NCBI GenBank assembly: GCA_036443405.1
Contig: JAZFYD010000003.1
Coordinates: forward strand, 1-51,867
DNA length: 51,867 nt
Source of the DNA: JAZFYD01 sp036443405
GTDB lineage: Bacteria; Planctomycetota; PLA2
Direction: 5' to 3'
Of the stretch, positions 7,932 to 16,373 are shown piece after piece; the first letter of the stretch is position 1, and every line of letters starts with the position of its first letter. The notes under the pieces were generated by a model. That model searched no databases. It was not told where the DNA came from and saw nothing but the letters and a program-made list of their open reading frames with translations. The position numbers and the translations under genes were made by a program.

Positions 7932-10064
7932 ATGCCGCGCCACCGTTTCGCTCTTGTTTTGGCCGCGAGCCTCGTGCTCGTCGCGTGCCAATCCAAGATC
8001 CGTTACTCCGCCACGAGGAAGAGCGACCACGTCGATGTCTATCACGGGACCAAGGTCGCGGATCCGTATCGTTGGCTCGAGGATCTCGACTCGGCCGAGA
8101 CCCGCCGTTGGGTGCGCCGGCAAAACGAAGTCACGTTCGGCTATCTGAAGACAATCCCCGAGCGGAACGCCATCCGCGAACGCATCGAATCGCTGCAGAA
8201 TTTCGAGCGCTATGGCGTTCCGTTCTCGCGCGCCGGGCGTTACTTCTTCACCCGGAACGACGGGCTGCAGAACCAACCGGTGTTCTACACGGCGGACAGC
8301 ATGACGGGATCGCCGCGCGTCCTGCTGGACCCGAATCAGCTGAGCACCGACGGCACCGTGGCGACGAGCCGTTACACGGTGACACGGGACGGCCGTTATC
8401 TCGCCTACAGCATCCAACGCAGCGGATCGGACTGGCTGGAGTGGAAGGTGCGGGACGTCAACACCGGAGAGGATTTGCCGGACCACATCCGGTGGAGCAA
8501 GTTCTCGCCGGCGGCGTGGCTAGCGGACGGCAGCGGGTTCTACTACGGACGCTATCCCGAACCGACGCCGGGGAAGGAGACCAGCGAACGTAACGTCGAC
8601 TACAGACTCTACTTCCACAAACGCGGGACCGATCAGTCCGAGGACGAACTGATCTACGAGCGCCCGGATCATCCGGAGTGGGGGTTCTACCCCGAGGTGA
8701 CGGAAGACGGGCGCTATCTCGTAGTTACCATTTGGCAAGGCAGCCAAAACGAAGTGTCCATTTACTACATGGATCTCGCGGCTGGCGACCGGCAGATGCA
8801 CGAGCTGTTGCCGGACTTCGACGCGGAGTACGAGTTGCTCGACACGGACGGCGACACGTTCTGGTTCAAGACCAACAAGAACGCGCCGATGGGCCGCGTG
8901 GTGGCGATCGACCGGGCCCGTCCGCAGCAGGCGCACTGGAAAGAGCTTGTTCCCGAGTCCACGGAGGCGCTTCAGTCCGCGCGGTCCGTCGGCCAGCATT
9001 TCCTGCTGAGTTATCTGAAGGACGCGAAGACCGAGGTGCGGCTGTTCGACCTGAACGGCGCCGCCGCCGGCAACATCACGCTGCCCGCGGTCGGCAGCGC
9101 GGGTGGGTTCACGGGCCGGCGCAAGGATGGGGAGACGTTTTTCCGGTTCACAAGCTTCACGTTTCCGCCCACCGTCGTCCGGTTCGAATTCGCCACCGGC
9201 AAATCCACACTGGTGAAGCAGCCGAAGACGGACTTCGATCCGTCCGACTTCCAGGTCGAGCAGGTCTTTTACGAGAGCAAGGATGGAACACGCATCCCGA
9301 TGTTCCTGACCTACAAGAAGGGGCTGAAGAAAGATGGTCGCAACCCAACGTATCTGTACGGATATGGCGGCTTCAACGCGACCGAGACCCCGTACTTCAG
9401 CGTCAGCAACCTCGTTTGGATGGAGATGGGCGGCATCTATGCGATGCCCAACCTCCGCGGCGGCGGTGAGTACGGAGAGGCGTGGCACAAGGCCGGCGTG
9501 CGCGAGAAGAAACAAAACGTCTTCGACGATTTCATCGCCGCGGCGGAGTGGCTCATCGCCGAGGGTTACACCTCCAGCGAGAAACTCGCGATCGGCGGAG
9601 GCAGCAACGGTGGCCTGCTGGTCGGCGCCTGCCTCACGCAGCGGCCCGAACTCTACGGCGCCGCGCTGCCCGCGGTCGGAGTCATGGACATGTTGCGCTA
9701 CCACAAACACACGATCGGGTGGGCGTGGGTGGCCGAATACGGCTCGTCCGAAGACGCCGACGCGTTTCGCTGGCTCCACGCGTACTCGCCGCTGCACAAC
9801 CTGAAGCCCGGCGTTGAGTATCCGGCAACGATGGTGACAACCGCGGATCACGACGACCGTGTCGTCCCGTCCCACAGCTTCAAGTTCACCGCGACGATGC
9901 AGGCGCACCAAACCGGCAACAACCCGGTGCTGATCCGTATCGAAACGAAAGCCGGGCACGGTGCGGGCGTCCCCATGAACAAACGCATCGCCGCCGTGGC
10001 CGACCGCTGGGCGTTCCTGGTCCGGACGCTGCAGGTCGACGTCCCCGCGTCGTTCCGGCGATGA
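7932..10064 (+). CDS. Prolyl oligopeptidase family serine peptidase, lipoprotein
   Basis: A 710-residue S9A-type peptidase: N-terminal seven-bladed propeller (about 60-430) followed by an alpha/beta hydrolase domain (about 440-705). The propeller is preceded by the conserved VYHGTKVADPYRWLEDLDS. The catalytic Ser558 lies in GGGSNGGLLVGAC, the Asp in TADHDDRVVPSHSFKF (about 641), and His676 in KAGHGAG. ATG 7932 follows a purine-rich GGAGA and begins MPRHRFALVLAASLVLVAC, a lipoprotein signal with lipobox LVAC, so the enzyme is probably membrane anchored in the periplasm. It would cleave after proline in short peptides. The stop overlaps an ATG at 10061 in ATGA, pointing to coupled translation of the next gene. 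Confidence 0.95.
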   Translation: MPRHRFALVLAASLVLVACQSKIRYSATRKSDHVDVYHGTKVADPYRWLEDLDSAETRRWVRRQNEVTFGYLKTIPERNAIRERIESLQNFERYGVPFSRAGRYFFTRNDGLQNQPVFYTADSMTGSPRVLLDPNQLSTDGTVATSRYTVTRDGRYLAYSIQRSGSDWLEWKVRDVNTGEDLPDHIRWSKFSPAAWLADGSGFYYGRYPEPTPGKETSERNVDYRLYFHKRGTDQSEDELIYERPDHPEWGFYPEVTEDGRYLVVTIWQGSQNEVSIYYMDLAAGDRQMHELLPDFDAEYELLDTDGDTFWFKTNKNAPMGRVVAIDRARPQQAHWKELVPESTEALQSARSVGQHFLLSYLKDAKTEVRLFDLNGAAAGNITLPAVGSAGGFTGRRKDGETFFRFTSFTFPPTVVRFEFATGKSTLVKQPKTDFDPSDFQVEQVFYESKDGTRIPMFLTYKKGLKKDGRNPTYLYGYGGFNATETPYFSVSNLVWMEMGGIYAMPNLRGGGEYGEAWHKAGVREKKQNVFDDFIAAAEWLIAEGYTSSEKLAIGGGSNGGLLVGACLTQRPELYGAALPAVGVMDMLRYHKHTIGWAWVAEYGSSEDADAFRWLHAYSPLHNLKPGVEYPATMVTTADHDDRVVPSHSFKFTATMQAHQTGNNPVLIRIETKAGHGAGVPMNKRIAAVADRWAFLVRTLQVDVPASFRR

Positions 10065-10198
10065 TCGGTTCACGGGGAGTTCCTGCGTACCGGCTCGTGG
10101 CGTGCGGGTTCATCGTGGCCGCCGCCGGATGCGCCTCCACCTGCCGGAGGCGCGACGCATTCTTGCGGAGAATCCGCTCCCCAAGGACGTACCGATGA
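10061..10198 (+). pseudogene. Lipoprotein leader frame preceding the cupin gene (apparent frameshift)
   Basis: A 45-codon reading that starts at an ATGA overlap with the oligopeptidase stop. It begins MIGSRGVPAYRLVACGFIV and continues AAAGCAS, a plausible lipoprotein signal with Cys24. Past this point the frame turns into an Arg-rich shadow and stops at 10196-10198. The cupin reading begins in the frame one nucleotide back at about 10140. One extra base near the CCACCTG at 10138-10144 would join leader and cupin into one lipoprotein. I therefore read this as the true 5' end of the cupin gene interrupted by a frameshift, either real or a sequencing error. Confidence 0.5.
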
Positions 10199-10494
10199 GC
10201 CGCCACCTGGTTCACGACGCGGCCGAAGAAACGGTCTATCTGTTGCAGGTTCGATCCGGCGTGCTGCCTCACTATCACAAGACGCATGAGGAACTCGTCT
10301 ACATCCTCGAAGGCGAGGGGGTCCTGCGTTTTGGAAAGAACCGTTACGTGTTGCATGCCGGATCGCACCTTCGGATTCCGGCGGGCACACCCCACGGGTA
10401 CACCAACGTCGGTTCCACGCCGACCGCAGTCCTTTCGATCACGCGGCCGCGTCTCGATCCCGCCGACCGCCACGAACTTTCGCCGGGCCCCTGA
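10129..10494 (+). CDS. Cupin domain protein
   Basis: A 121-residue single-domain cupin. Motif 1 is GVLPHYHKTHEELVYILEG, with two His and a Glu for metal binding; motif 2 is GSHLRIPAGTPHGYTN, with the third His. The intermotif stretch is short (about 16 residues), as in small non-enzymatic or dioxygenase-like cupins. In this frame the first ATG is 10129 (MRLHLPEARRILAENP), with a GTG at 10102 upstream, but neither start is convincing. A coupled ATG at 10061 in another frame encodes a lipoprotein leader, so the intact ancestral protein was probably about 145 residues and exported. Ligand unknown. A palindromic repeat begins 6 nt after the stop. Confidence 0.85.
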   Translation: MRLHLPEARRILAENPLPKDVPMSRHLVHDAAEETVYLLQVRSGVLPHYHKTHEELVYILEGEGVLRFGKNRYVLHAGSHLRIPAGTPHGYTNVGSTPTAVLSITRPRLDPADRHELSPGP

Positions 10495-10500
10495 GTCTTC

Positions 10501-10640
10501 TGCCCAACGGCTCACGCCGCAGTGATGTTTGCCCAACGGCTGACGCCGTTGGAGCCATGCGTTCGAACGGTCTGAGATGTTGCGTGGGCCGCGGGTTGAT
10601 CGCTTGCCCAACGGCTGACGCCGTTGGAGCGGCGCGTTCG
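10501..10640 (+). repeat. 3'-end palindromic repeat cluster (family A)
   Basis: This cluster starts 6 nt after the cupin stop. It holds one half element (10501-10520) and two full palindromes, 10533-10552 and 10608-10627. Each full copy is CCAACGGC-TGAC-GCCGTTGG, flanked by TGC on the left and AGC on the right. The half element and the first palindrome are joined by GCAGTGATGTTT, a linker also seen at the copies near 16350 and 30260. The stretch CGTTCGAACGGTCTGAGATG (10560-10579) follows the first palindrome and recurs at other loci. No ORF in 10495-10764 looks real. Confidence 0.85.
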
Positions 10641-10764
10641 AGGCGTATAGACGTCCGGTTTTTCGCCACGGATTCCAGACGCGGGATTCGGGGGCTCGGA
10701 TCTCTCCTTCTAGCGGAACGGGGACCCGGAGTATCCTTGAGCGCCCGCAAGACTCCGTGAAACC

Positions 10765-13700
10765 ATGGGACGCCAGGAACGAAACCACATTCTCCGTGAG
10801 TATTTTCACCTCCCGGAAGACCGTGTGGAGCGGCCGGATCTCTACTTGTTCCTGGGCGTTTCTCGATACGAGGGCGATCGTGGGGCGCTTGTGCGGGCCG
10901 CGATCGAGCGGCTCGACCTGTTGCACGCCTGCGACGGTCCCGACGGCGAGTTCCGATCGACGCTGCGCAAACTCCACCGGGAAGTGTTGCACGCGCAGAT
11001 CACGCTTTGTGATCCGCATCGGCGGGCGCCCTACGATCTCGCGCTGCGCAAGCACCGGGGTGAACTGACCGAGGACGACGCACCGGAAACGGACGCGTCC
11101 GAAGTCGAAACGCTCCGGCCCGGGAGCGACTTCGCCGAGCGGTATCACATTCTCGGTCATCCGCAGCCCGGGGGGCTCGGCCGCACGTACGAGGCGATGG
11201 ACTCCAACCTGCGCACCCATGTGCGCATCAGCGTGATCCACCCGGAGTTTTTCCAGGACAAAGCTGAGCGCCGGCAGGTCGAGCAGGCGGCACGCGCGGC
11301 CGCCACGCTGGATCACCCGCAGATCCTGCGTGTCGACGAGGTCGGCGAACACGAGGGATATCTGTTCCTGCGCACGCGACACATCGAGAGCACGACGCTC
11401 CTGGATCGCATCGAACGCGCCCCGGCGATGTGTCTGCCGGCGGAGATCGTCCGCCGTCGCATGACGGAGATTGCCACGGTTCTTCAGTACGCGCACGCGC
11501 GCGGACACGCGCACGGCGATCTTCGGCCCACCAACGTGTTGCTGGCCGACGAATTGTTGATCGTCTCCGACTTCGCGGTCGCGCGGGCGGTCTCGGATGT
11601 GGCGCGTGGCGCCAGGCCGTCGCCTTGGCGTGCCCCGGAACTGTTGGAAACGACCGAACGCACGCCGGGGGGCGATCTCTTCTCGTTGGGGTGTCTCGGC
11701 TACCAGATGCTCACCGGCATGCCGCCCTTTGGTGTCAAGCGTCGCGGCGCCACGCCCCGCGACCTTCCGGAAGAAGTGCCCGAGGCGATGGCGCAATTGA
11801 TCACGCAGTTGATCCAGATCGACCCGCAAAAACGTCCGTCGAACGCGTCCGAGGTGATCGAGAGGTTGCGGGTCGAAAAGGTCACACCGCGTGAGCGATC
11901 GCCGAACAGCTTGCTCGCGTTGGCCGCGTGTTTTCTGGCGGCGACGCTCCTGCTGTTCGTGTTTTCGTCGCGCAGCGACGGCAACGGCGGTGCGAGCGTG
12001 CAGTTTCTGCTGGCCGACGGTAAACGCGCGGACGCGATCGCGATGTTGCGCGGGCGTTACGCCAGCGATCCCGACGACGCTGACCTCGCGGAGTTGCTGG
12101 GCCAGCTGCTCCTGGCCGAGTCCGAGAAGAAGGACCGGGCCGGAGCGCTTTGGGAGGCGCAGGCGCTGGCCCGCGAGGCCGCCGATCTCGATCCGTCTCA
12201 TGAACCGGTCCATCGCGCGCTCCTGCAGAGAGCCCAAACGATGTTGGCGGCCATCCGAGTCGTGGAGCCGCTCATCGTTCGGGAACCGGTTGTGCGCGTG
12301 CGCGTCGGCGAGGTGCCGCTGCACTCGATCAAGATCGGTGGTGTGACCGCCGAGGTGCACGAGGGTGTTGCGACGGCGCGCCTGCCGGACCAGGAGGGCC
12401 TGCGTGAGGTGGAGATCCACCTCGTCGACACGGCGCGCAACGAACGCCGGTTCCGCGTAAACCTGATCGTCGACACGACCCCGCCGGCGATCGACTGGCG
12501 CCGCCCGGCCGCGGATGCGCTGATATCGACGGCGGATATCGACGTCGAATTGTCGGTGACGGACGCGAATCCTCCCGAGAGCGTGCGTGTCGGTGAACGC
12601 TCCCTCCCGCTGCGGAACGGGGTCGCGCGCAGTTCGATTCGGGTGCCCGACGGGGAGCGAATCCTTGAGGTGGAAGTGGTCGATCGTGCGGGAAATCGCG
12701 CCAAGCTCGCGCGTCGCATCGTCGTCGATACAAAACCGCCGCTTGTTCTCTTGGAAACCCCGCGTCTTGTCACCCGCGGGAAACAGGCCGTCCTGCGCGG
12801 CCGCGTGGGTGTGGGCGTCCGGCTCGAATATCTGGGCCAACCTGTTCCGATCGCGGCGGACCGGTCGTTCGAAGTCGAAGTGCCGGTGGAAACCGACGGC
12901 GAGATATTCCTCTCCGCATGGAGCCGAACCGGCACGCCGTTGCGGGTCCCCGTCCGCGTGGTTGTGGACGACCGTCCTCCGGAAGTGCGCGTCAAGTGGC
13001 GTCGGCGCGGGGAAGGCGGCGAGATCCTCTTCGGCGCCGCAGCGATTCGGCGTGGTGTCCTGAGTCTTCCGATCGCGGCGAGCGACGACACGGAGATGAC
13101 GTTTCAGCCCACGGTCGGAACGATCGAGGGGCGGATCTGGCGAATTCCGGTTGGTGTTGGAAAAAGGGCGGCGGGTTTGCGTGTGCGGGACGAGGCTGGC
13201 AACGAAACATCGCTGTCGCTGGTGCTCCGAGGGCAGGCCGAGGCGCCGCGACTCACGGTCGAATTCGAAACCAAGAGCCCGACGCGCGGGGCTGGTGTGA
13301 CGTTGCGCATCGACGGCGAAGGGGCGCTTTTGTGCCAAGGGCGCAAGGTGCAGCCGGGCTCGGTCGTGTTGAACCTGCACGAGGGGCGCCATCGATTGAC
13401 GGTGCAGGCGACCGACGCGTTCGGCAACGTGGCGCGGTGGGAGCGCGAGTTCGTGGTGGACCGAACCCCGCCCGGCGTGACGCTGCGTGGCCGCCACACC
13501 CGCGGCGCGGGACTTCAGACGCTGGTTTTTGTTGGGTCGGAAAAACTCGCGACGCTGAAGGTCGCGGGCAAGGTCCATCGTCCCGCAGGCCGTGAGGTTC
13601 CGGTGGAGTTGGAGTTGCGCGCGGGCACACGCACGTTCACCGTGACCGCCACGGATCGGGCCGGGAACGAGGTGCAGGCGAAGATCCCAGTCGTCGTGAA

Positions 13701-14337
13701 GAAAAATGGCGTGCTCAAGCTGGACGGGCGTAGCGCGGTGGGCGTCCATCTGCCGGAGGCCTTCGACGAGTTCACGCTGGAGTGTTGGGTGCGCGGCGGT
13801 GCCGGCCGCGAGGGCGTGATTCCGTTGGTCTCCAACGTGGACCGCAGCGGGTTCGGGCTGTACTGGAGTTCGAAGGGGCGCCGCTACCTGCACGGCATGA
13901 TCGTCCTCGCCGACCGCGGGAAATACGTCCATCCAGGCGCGAGGAACATGCCGCAGCCGGCTCATTGGGTGCATCTTGCGTTGTGCCACGACGGACGCAC
14001 CGCGAGCCTGTTCGTGGACGGTAAGCTGGTGTCGAGGAAAAAGGCCGCCAGCACCGTGTTGCGCCGTACGAAGTTGCCGCTGTATGTCGGCGCCGAACCG
14101 GAAAACGGCGTGAACCCCGCCTTTTTTGCGTCGATCGAAATCGACGAGGTTCGGTTGTCGGACGTGGTGCGCTATGACCGCGACTTCGAGCCCGCGTTCG
14201 ATTTCAAGCCCGACCCGAGCACACAGCTCCTCCTTCACTTCGACAGCTACGCTGGCAAGCAGTTCCAAGATCACTCCGGCCGCGGGCGCCATGGCGTCCC
14301 GGTAGGAGAGCCGATCGTCGTAAGCACTCCCCGCTGA
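10765..14337 (+). CDS. J-domain-like / pseudokinase / Ig-like / LamG membrane protein
   Basis: A 1190-residue protein. Residues 25-95 resemble a degenerate J-domain (LYLFLGVSRYEGD ... LCDPHRRAPYDLAL), a module seen before planctomycete kinases. Residues 127-370 are a protein-kinase fold: Gly-rich GHPQPGGLGRTYEA, catalytic loop HGDLRPTNVLL (Asp252, Asn257), DFA in place of DFG (269-271), APE (290-292) and DLFSLGCLGYQMLTG. The VAIK lysine is replaced by Ser156 in VRISV, and HRD reads HGD. One membrane helix follows (about 381-402). Outside lie about four Ig/cadherin-like repeats, marked by VDTTPP, VDTKPP, VDDRPP and VDRTPP at about 570, 654, 734 and 898, and a concanavalin/LamG domain (about 983-1175). 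I infer a receptor-type pseudokinase sensing an extracellular ligand. Confidence 0.88.
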   Translation: MGRQERNHILREYFHLPEDRVERPDLYLFLGVSRYEGDRGALVRAAIERLDLLHACDGPDGEFRSTLRKLHREVLHAQITLCDPHRRAPYDLALRKHRGELTEDDAPETDASEVETLRPGSDFAERYHILGHPQPGGLGRTYEAMDSNLRTHVRISVIHPEFFQDKAERRQVEQAARAAATLDHPQILRVDEVGEHEGYLFLRTRHIESTTLLDRIERAPAMCLPAEIVRRRMTEIATVLQYAHARGHAHGDLRPTNVLLADELLIVSDFAVARAVSDVARGARPSPWRAPELLETTERTPGGDLFSLGCLGYQMLTGMPPFGVKRRGATPRDLPEEVPEAMAQLITQLIQIDPQKRPSNASEVIERLRVEKVTPRERSPNSLLALAACFLAATLLLFVFSSRSDGNGGASVQFLLADGKRADAIAMLRGRYASDPDDADLAELLGQLLLAESEKKDRAGALWEAQALAREAADLDPSHEPVHRALLQRAQTMLAAIRVVEPLIVREPVVRVRVGEVPLHSIKIGGVTAEVHEGVATARLPDQEGLREVEIHLVDTARNERRFRVNLIVDTTPPAIDWRRPAADALISTADIDVELSVTDANPPESVRVGERSLPLRNGVARSSIRVPDGERILEVEVVDRAGNRAKLARRIVVDTKPPLVLLETPRLVTRGKQAVLRGRVGVGVRLEYLGQPVPIAADRSFEVEVPVETDGEIFLSAWSRTGTPLRVPVRVVVDDRPPEVRVKWRRRGEGGEILFGAAAIRRGVLSLPIAASDDTEMTFQPTVGTIEGRIWRIPVGVGKRAAGLRVRDEAGNETSLSLVLRGQAEAPRLTVEFETKSPTRGAGVTLRIDGEGALLCQGRKVQPGSVVLNLHEGRHRLTVQATDAFGNVARWEREFVVDRTPPGVTLRGRHTRGAGLQTLVFVGSEKLATLKVAGKVHRPAGREVPVELELRAGTRTFTVTATDRAGNEVQAKIPVVVKKNGVLKLDGRSAVGVHLPEAFDEFTLECWVRGGAGREGVIPLVSNVDRSGFGLYWSSKGRRYLHGMIVLADRGKYVHPGARNMPQPAHWVHLALCHDGRTASLFVDGKLVSRKKAASTVLRRTKLPLYVGAEPENGVNPAFFASIEIDEVRLSDVVRYDRDFEPAFDFKPDPSTQLLLHFDSYAGKQFQDHSGRGRHGVPVGEPIVVSTPR

Positions 14338-14344
14338 TATGTCT

Positions 14345-14560
14345 GCCCAACGGCTGACGCCGTTGGAGCCACACGTTCGGACCGTCTGAGATGTGGCGGG
14401 AACTACAGGTGGTGCGCCGTTGGAGCGACACGTTCGAACGGTCTGAGATGTGGGGGGAACTACAGGTGGTGCGCCGTTGGGCGACGTAAATTGTCGCAAA
14501 CGGCCGGTGCGGTTGGAGCCACGTAAGATATCTGCCAACGGCTGGTGGCGTTGGGCCATG
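14345..14560 (+). repeat. 3'-end palindromic repeat cluster (family A), with 57-bp tandem unit
   Basis: A full palindrome lies at 14347-14366, 9 nt past the pseudokinase stop (its TGC flank starts 7 nt past). Two tandem copies of a 57-bp unit follow (GTCTGAGATGTGG at 14384 and 14441), each with GGGAACTACAGGTGGTGCGC leading into a half arm GCCGTTGG. An imperfect palindrome closes the cluster at 14535-14554 (CCAACGGC-TGGT-GGCGTTGG). The tandem unit contains CGTTCGAACG, itself a perfect 10-bp palindrome (14431-14440). The cluster fills the 268-nt gap before the next gene. Confidence 0.85.
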
Positions 14561-14605
14561 AGAAGACACAACACTGTGAAGAGCACTGACCCGAGGAATC
14601 CCCGA

Positions 14606-15586
14606 ATGCGCACGCTCTGGATCGTTTTGCTGTTGCTCGCGCCGCTCCTGGCGGAGGAAACCCCCGCACCCGCGGCGCCGGCCAAGTCGGCGGCCGATCA
14701 GCGGGCCGAGTTCAAGAAGAAGCTCGTGTACCAGGGCGGAGAGTTCGAGGCGAAGGTGCAAGACGGCGTGAAGGGCGGGGACGGAATCACGGAGTGGAAG
14801 CTCACGTATCCGTCGCCGGTGAAAACGGAGTTCGCCAGAAACAACACCGTGCATGCCGCACTGTTCGCGAAAGACGATGCGGGCAGCGCCGCGGTCATCG
14901 TGCTCGGCGGTTGGATGTATGACCCGGCTACGCCGCAGATGGCCCGCGTGCTGGCCCAGAGCGGTCTCAAGGTCCTCTACGTCCAGATTCCGTTCCAGGA
15001 GGCCCGCACGCCGGTCGGGGAGGCGTCGGGACGTCGCACCCTTTCGGCCGACATGGATCAGAACATCGCGAGCTTCGTTCAGATCGCGCAGGACGTCGGT
15101 CGCGGCATGGAGTGGCTCGTGAAGGAGCGTGATGTCGACGCAAAACGTGTCGGCATCATGGGCACCAGCCTCGGTGGTTTCGCGGCCGCCTCGCTGTTTG
15201 GAGTCGATGATCGTTTTGCAGGCGCCGTGATCCTGCTCGCGGGTGCCGAGATCGGCGACGTGCTCTTGAGCAAGAACTGGTTGCTCAAGTCGCTCGCAAC
15301 GAAGTTGGAGTCCATGGGATATGACCGCGACAAGGCGAACAAACGCATGCGCTGGGTGTCACCGAGAACGTGGGCGCGCAAGGAGCGCAAGGACGCCATC
15401 TATCTCGTCGCGGCGGGAGCGGATGAAATCGTGCCCTTGGAAACGGCGCAGGAACTCGCCAAGCTATATGGCGGCGCGCGCATCGATGTGATTCCGGGCG
15501 CCAAACACGTGGCCGCCGCGATGAATCTCCAGAGCTACATCCCGAAGATACAACTCCACTTCGAGAAGGTGCTCGCTGAGCAGTAG
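14606..15586 (+). CDS. Secreted alpha/beta hydrolase
   Basis: A 326-residue protein with a signal peptide (MRTLWIVLLLLAPLLAEE). An alpha/beta-hydrolase fold is indicated by the beta strand AAVIVLGGWMYD, the nucleophile elbow GIMGTSLGGFAAA (GxSxG), an acid in VAAGADEIVPLETAQEL and a late histidine in GAKHVAAAM. This is the dienelactone hydrolase/acetyl-esterase type of ordering. The ATG at 14606 has CGAGGA 9 nt upstream and opens the signal sequence; longer in-frame readings run into repeat DNA. Probably a periplasmic esterase or peptidase; the substrate cannot be inferred. It converges with the next gene, with 13 nt between stops. Confidence 0.85.
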   Translation: MRTLWIVLLLLAPLLAEETPAPAAPAKSAADQRAEFKKKLVYQGGEFEAKVQDGVKGGDGITEWKLTYPSPVKTEFARNNTVHAALFAKDDAGSAAVIVLGGWMYDPATPQMARVLAQSGLKVLYVQIPFQEARTPVGEASGRRTLSADMDQNIASFVQIAQDVGRGMEWLVKERDVDAKRVGIMGTSLGGFAAASLFGVDDRFAGAVILLAGAEIGDVLLSKNWLLKSLATKLESMGYDRDKANKRMRWVSPRTWARKERKDAIYLVAAGADEIVPLETAQELAKLYGGARIDVIPGAKHVAAAMNLQSYIPKIQLHFEKVLAEQ

Positions 15587-15599
15587 GGGCGCGGAGGAG

Positions 15600-16154
15600 C
15601 TATTCGCCGAAGTTTCGGGTGGCGACCCTGTCGAGGTCGTTCCAGAATTTCAGGACCAGCTTCTTGTCTGCTACGGACGCTTGCGGGCCCTTCAGCGCGA
15701 CGTCGATTCGCGCGAGTTCCTCTGCGATCTTGCGCTTTTCCTGCTCGTCGTGGGGTGTCTTGCTCGTCCACACGTCGCGCTGGTTCCGCAGGTTCTGTTT
15801 GCTGGTGCTGTCCGTGCGCTCCCAACGAACCGCGCGGACGGCGTGGCCGACGCGCCGCACCATGGACTTCGATTGCGACTCGGTGAGTTCCAGGCGGGCG
15901 TGCAACCGGCGCATCGCCGGCACGATCTCCGCCTTGGTTTTGGCGCGCACCCGGCCGCCCTGCATGCTTGGTTGCATGATGAGGTCGCGGCCGCGAACGA
16001 AACTGATGTACGTGCGGACCTCCTTCTCCGTCAACGGCTTGGCCGGGGCGCGGCCGCTCCGTTTGCGGTCGCCGCCGCTGCTGCCGCCGGTGGTCGCGAG
16101 GATGATGGCGACGACGGCGCCGACACCGAGTGCGGAGTAGATCCAGGCCTTCAC
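15600..16154 (-). CDS. Small membrane-anchored protein of unknown function
   Basis: A 184-residue protein starting at GTG 16154. An N-terminal membrane helix (MKAWIYSALGVGAVVAIILA) is followed by a Gly/Ser/Arg-rich linker and a charged, mostly helical region (about 40-184) with many Arg, Lys and Glu residues. No family is recognised. The single helix and long soluble tail fit an inner-membrane protein with a periplasmic or cytoplasmic helical domain. It is convergent with the hydrolase gene and transcribed away from the repeat cluster that follows rplC. Confidence 0.7.
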   Translation of the reverse strand: MKAWIYSALGVGAVVAIILATTGGSSGGDRKRSGRAPAKPLTEKEVRTYISFVRGRDLIMQPSMQGGRVRAKTKAEIVPAMRRLHARLELTESQSKSMVRRVGHAVRAVRWERTDSTSKQNLRNQRDVWTSKTPHDEQEKRKIAEELARIDVALKGPQASVADKKLVLKFWNDLDRVATRNFGE

Positions 16155-16236
16155 GGTGAGATTCTAACGTGGCTTTTGGCGACGACTCTACGAAGCGGGC
16201 CGCCAATGGGAATCGGCGGCCCGTTTTGAATCGAGT

Positions 16237-16369
16237 GGTTCCAACGGCGCCCGCTGTTTTGGCTGCGGCGCGACAAGTCCGGAGACCCGGGTATTACATC
16301 TCAAACGCTGCGAACGAGTCGCTCCAACGGCGTCAGCCGTTGGGCAGACATCACTGCAGCCGTTGGGCA
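16237..16369 (-). repeat. 3'-end palindromic repeat cluster (family A) after rplC
   Basis: Read on the minus strand, the cluster begins 4 nt after the rplC stop. It has a half element (16356-16369), the linker GCAGTGATGTC, a full palindrome at 16324-16343 (plus strand CCAACGGC-GTCA-GCCGTTGG), then GGAGCGACTCGTTCGCAGCG and GAGATGT. A terminal half arm GCCGTTGGAACC lies at 16237-16248. The order of modules matches the plus-strand copies at 10501, 14345 and 30258, so orientation tracks the direction of the upstream gene. Confidence 0.85.
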
Positions 16370-16373
16370 GACA

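Noticed and set aside
9886..14685. A 1599-codon open frame on the minus strand
   Set aside because: It lies opposite the oligopeptidase, cupin and pseudokinase genes and is rich in Arg/His/Gln in the way of GC-rich shadow frames. It also runs through repeat DNA. The plus-strand proteins have clear domains.
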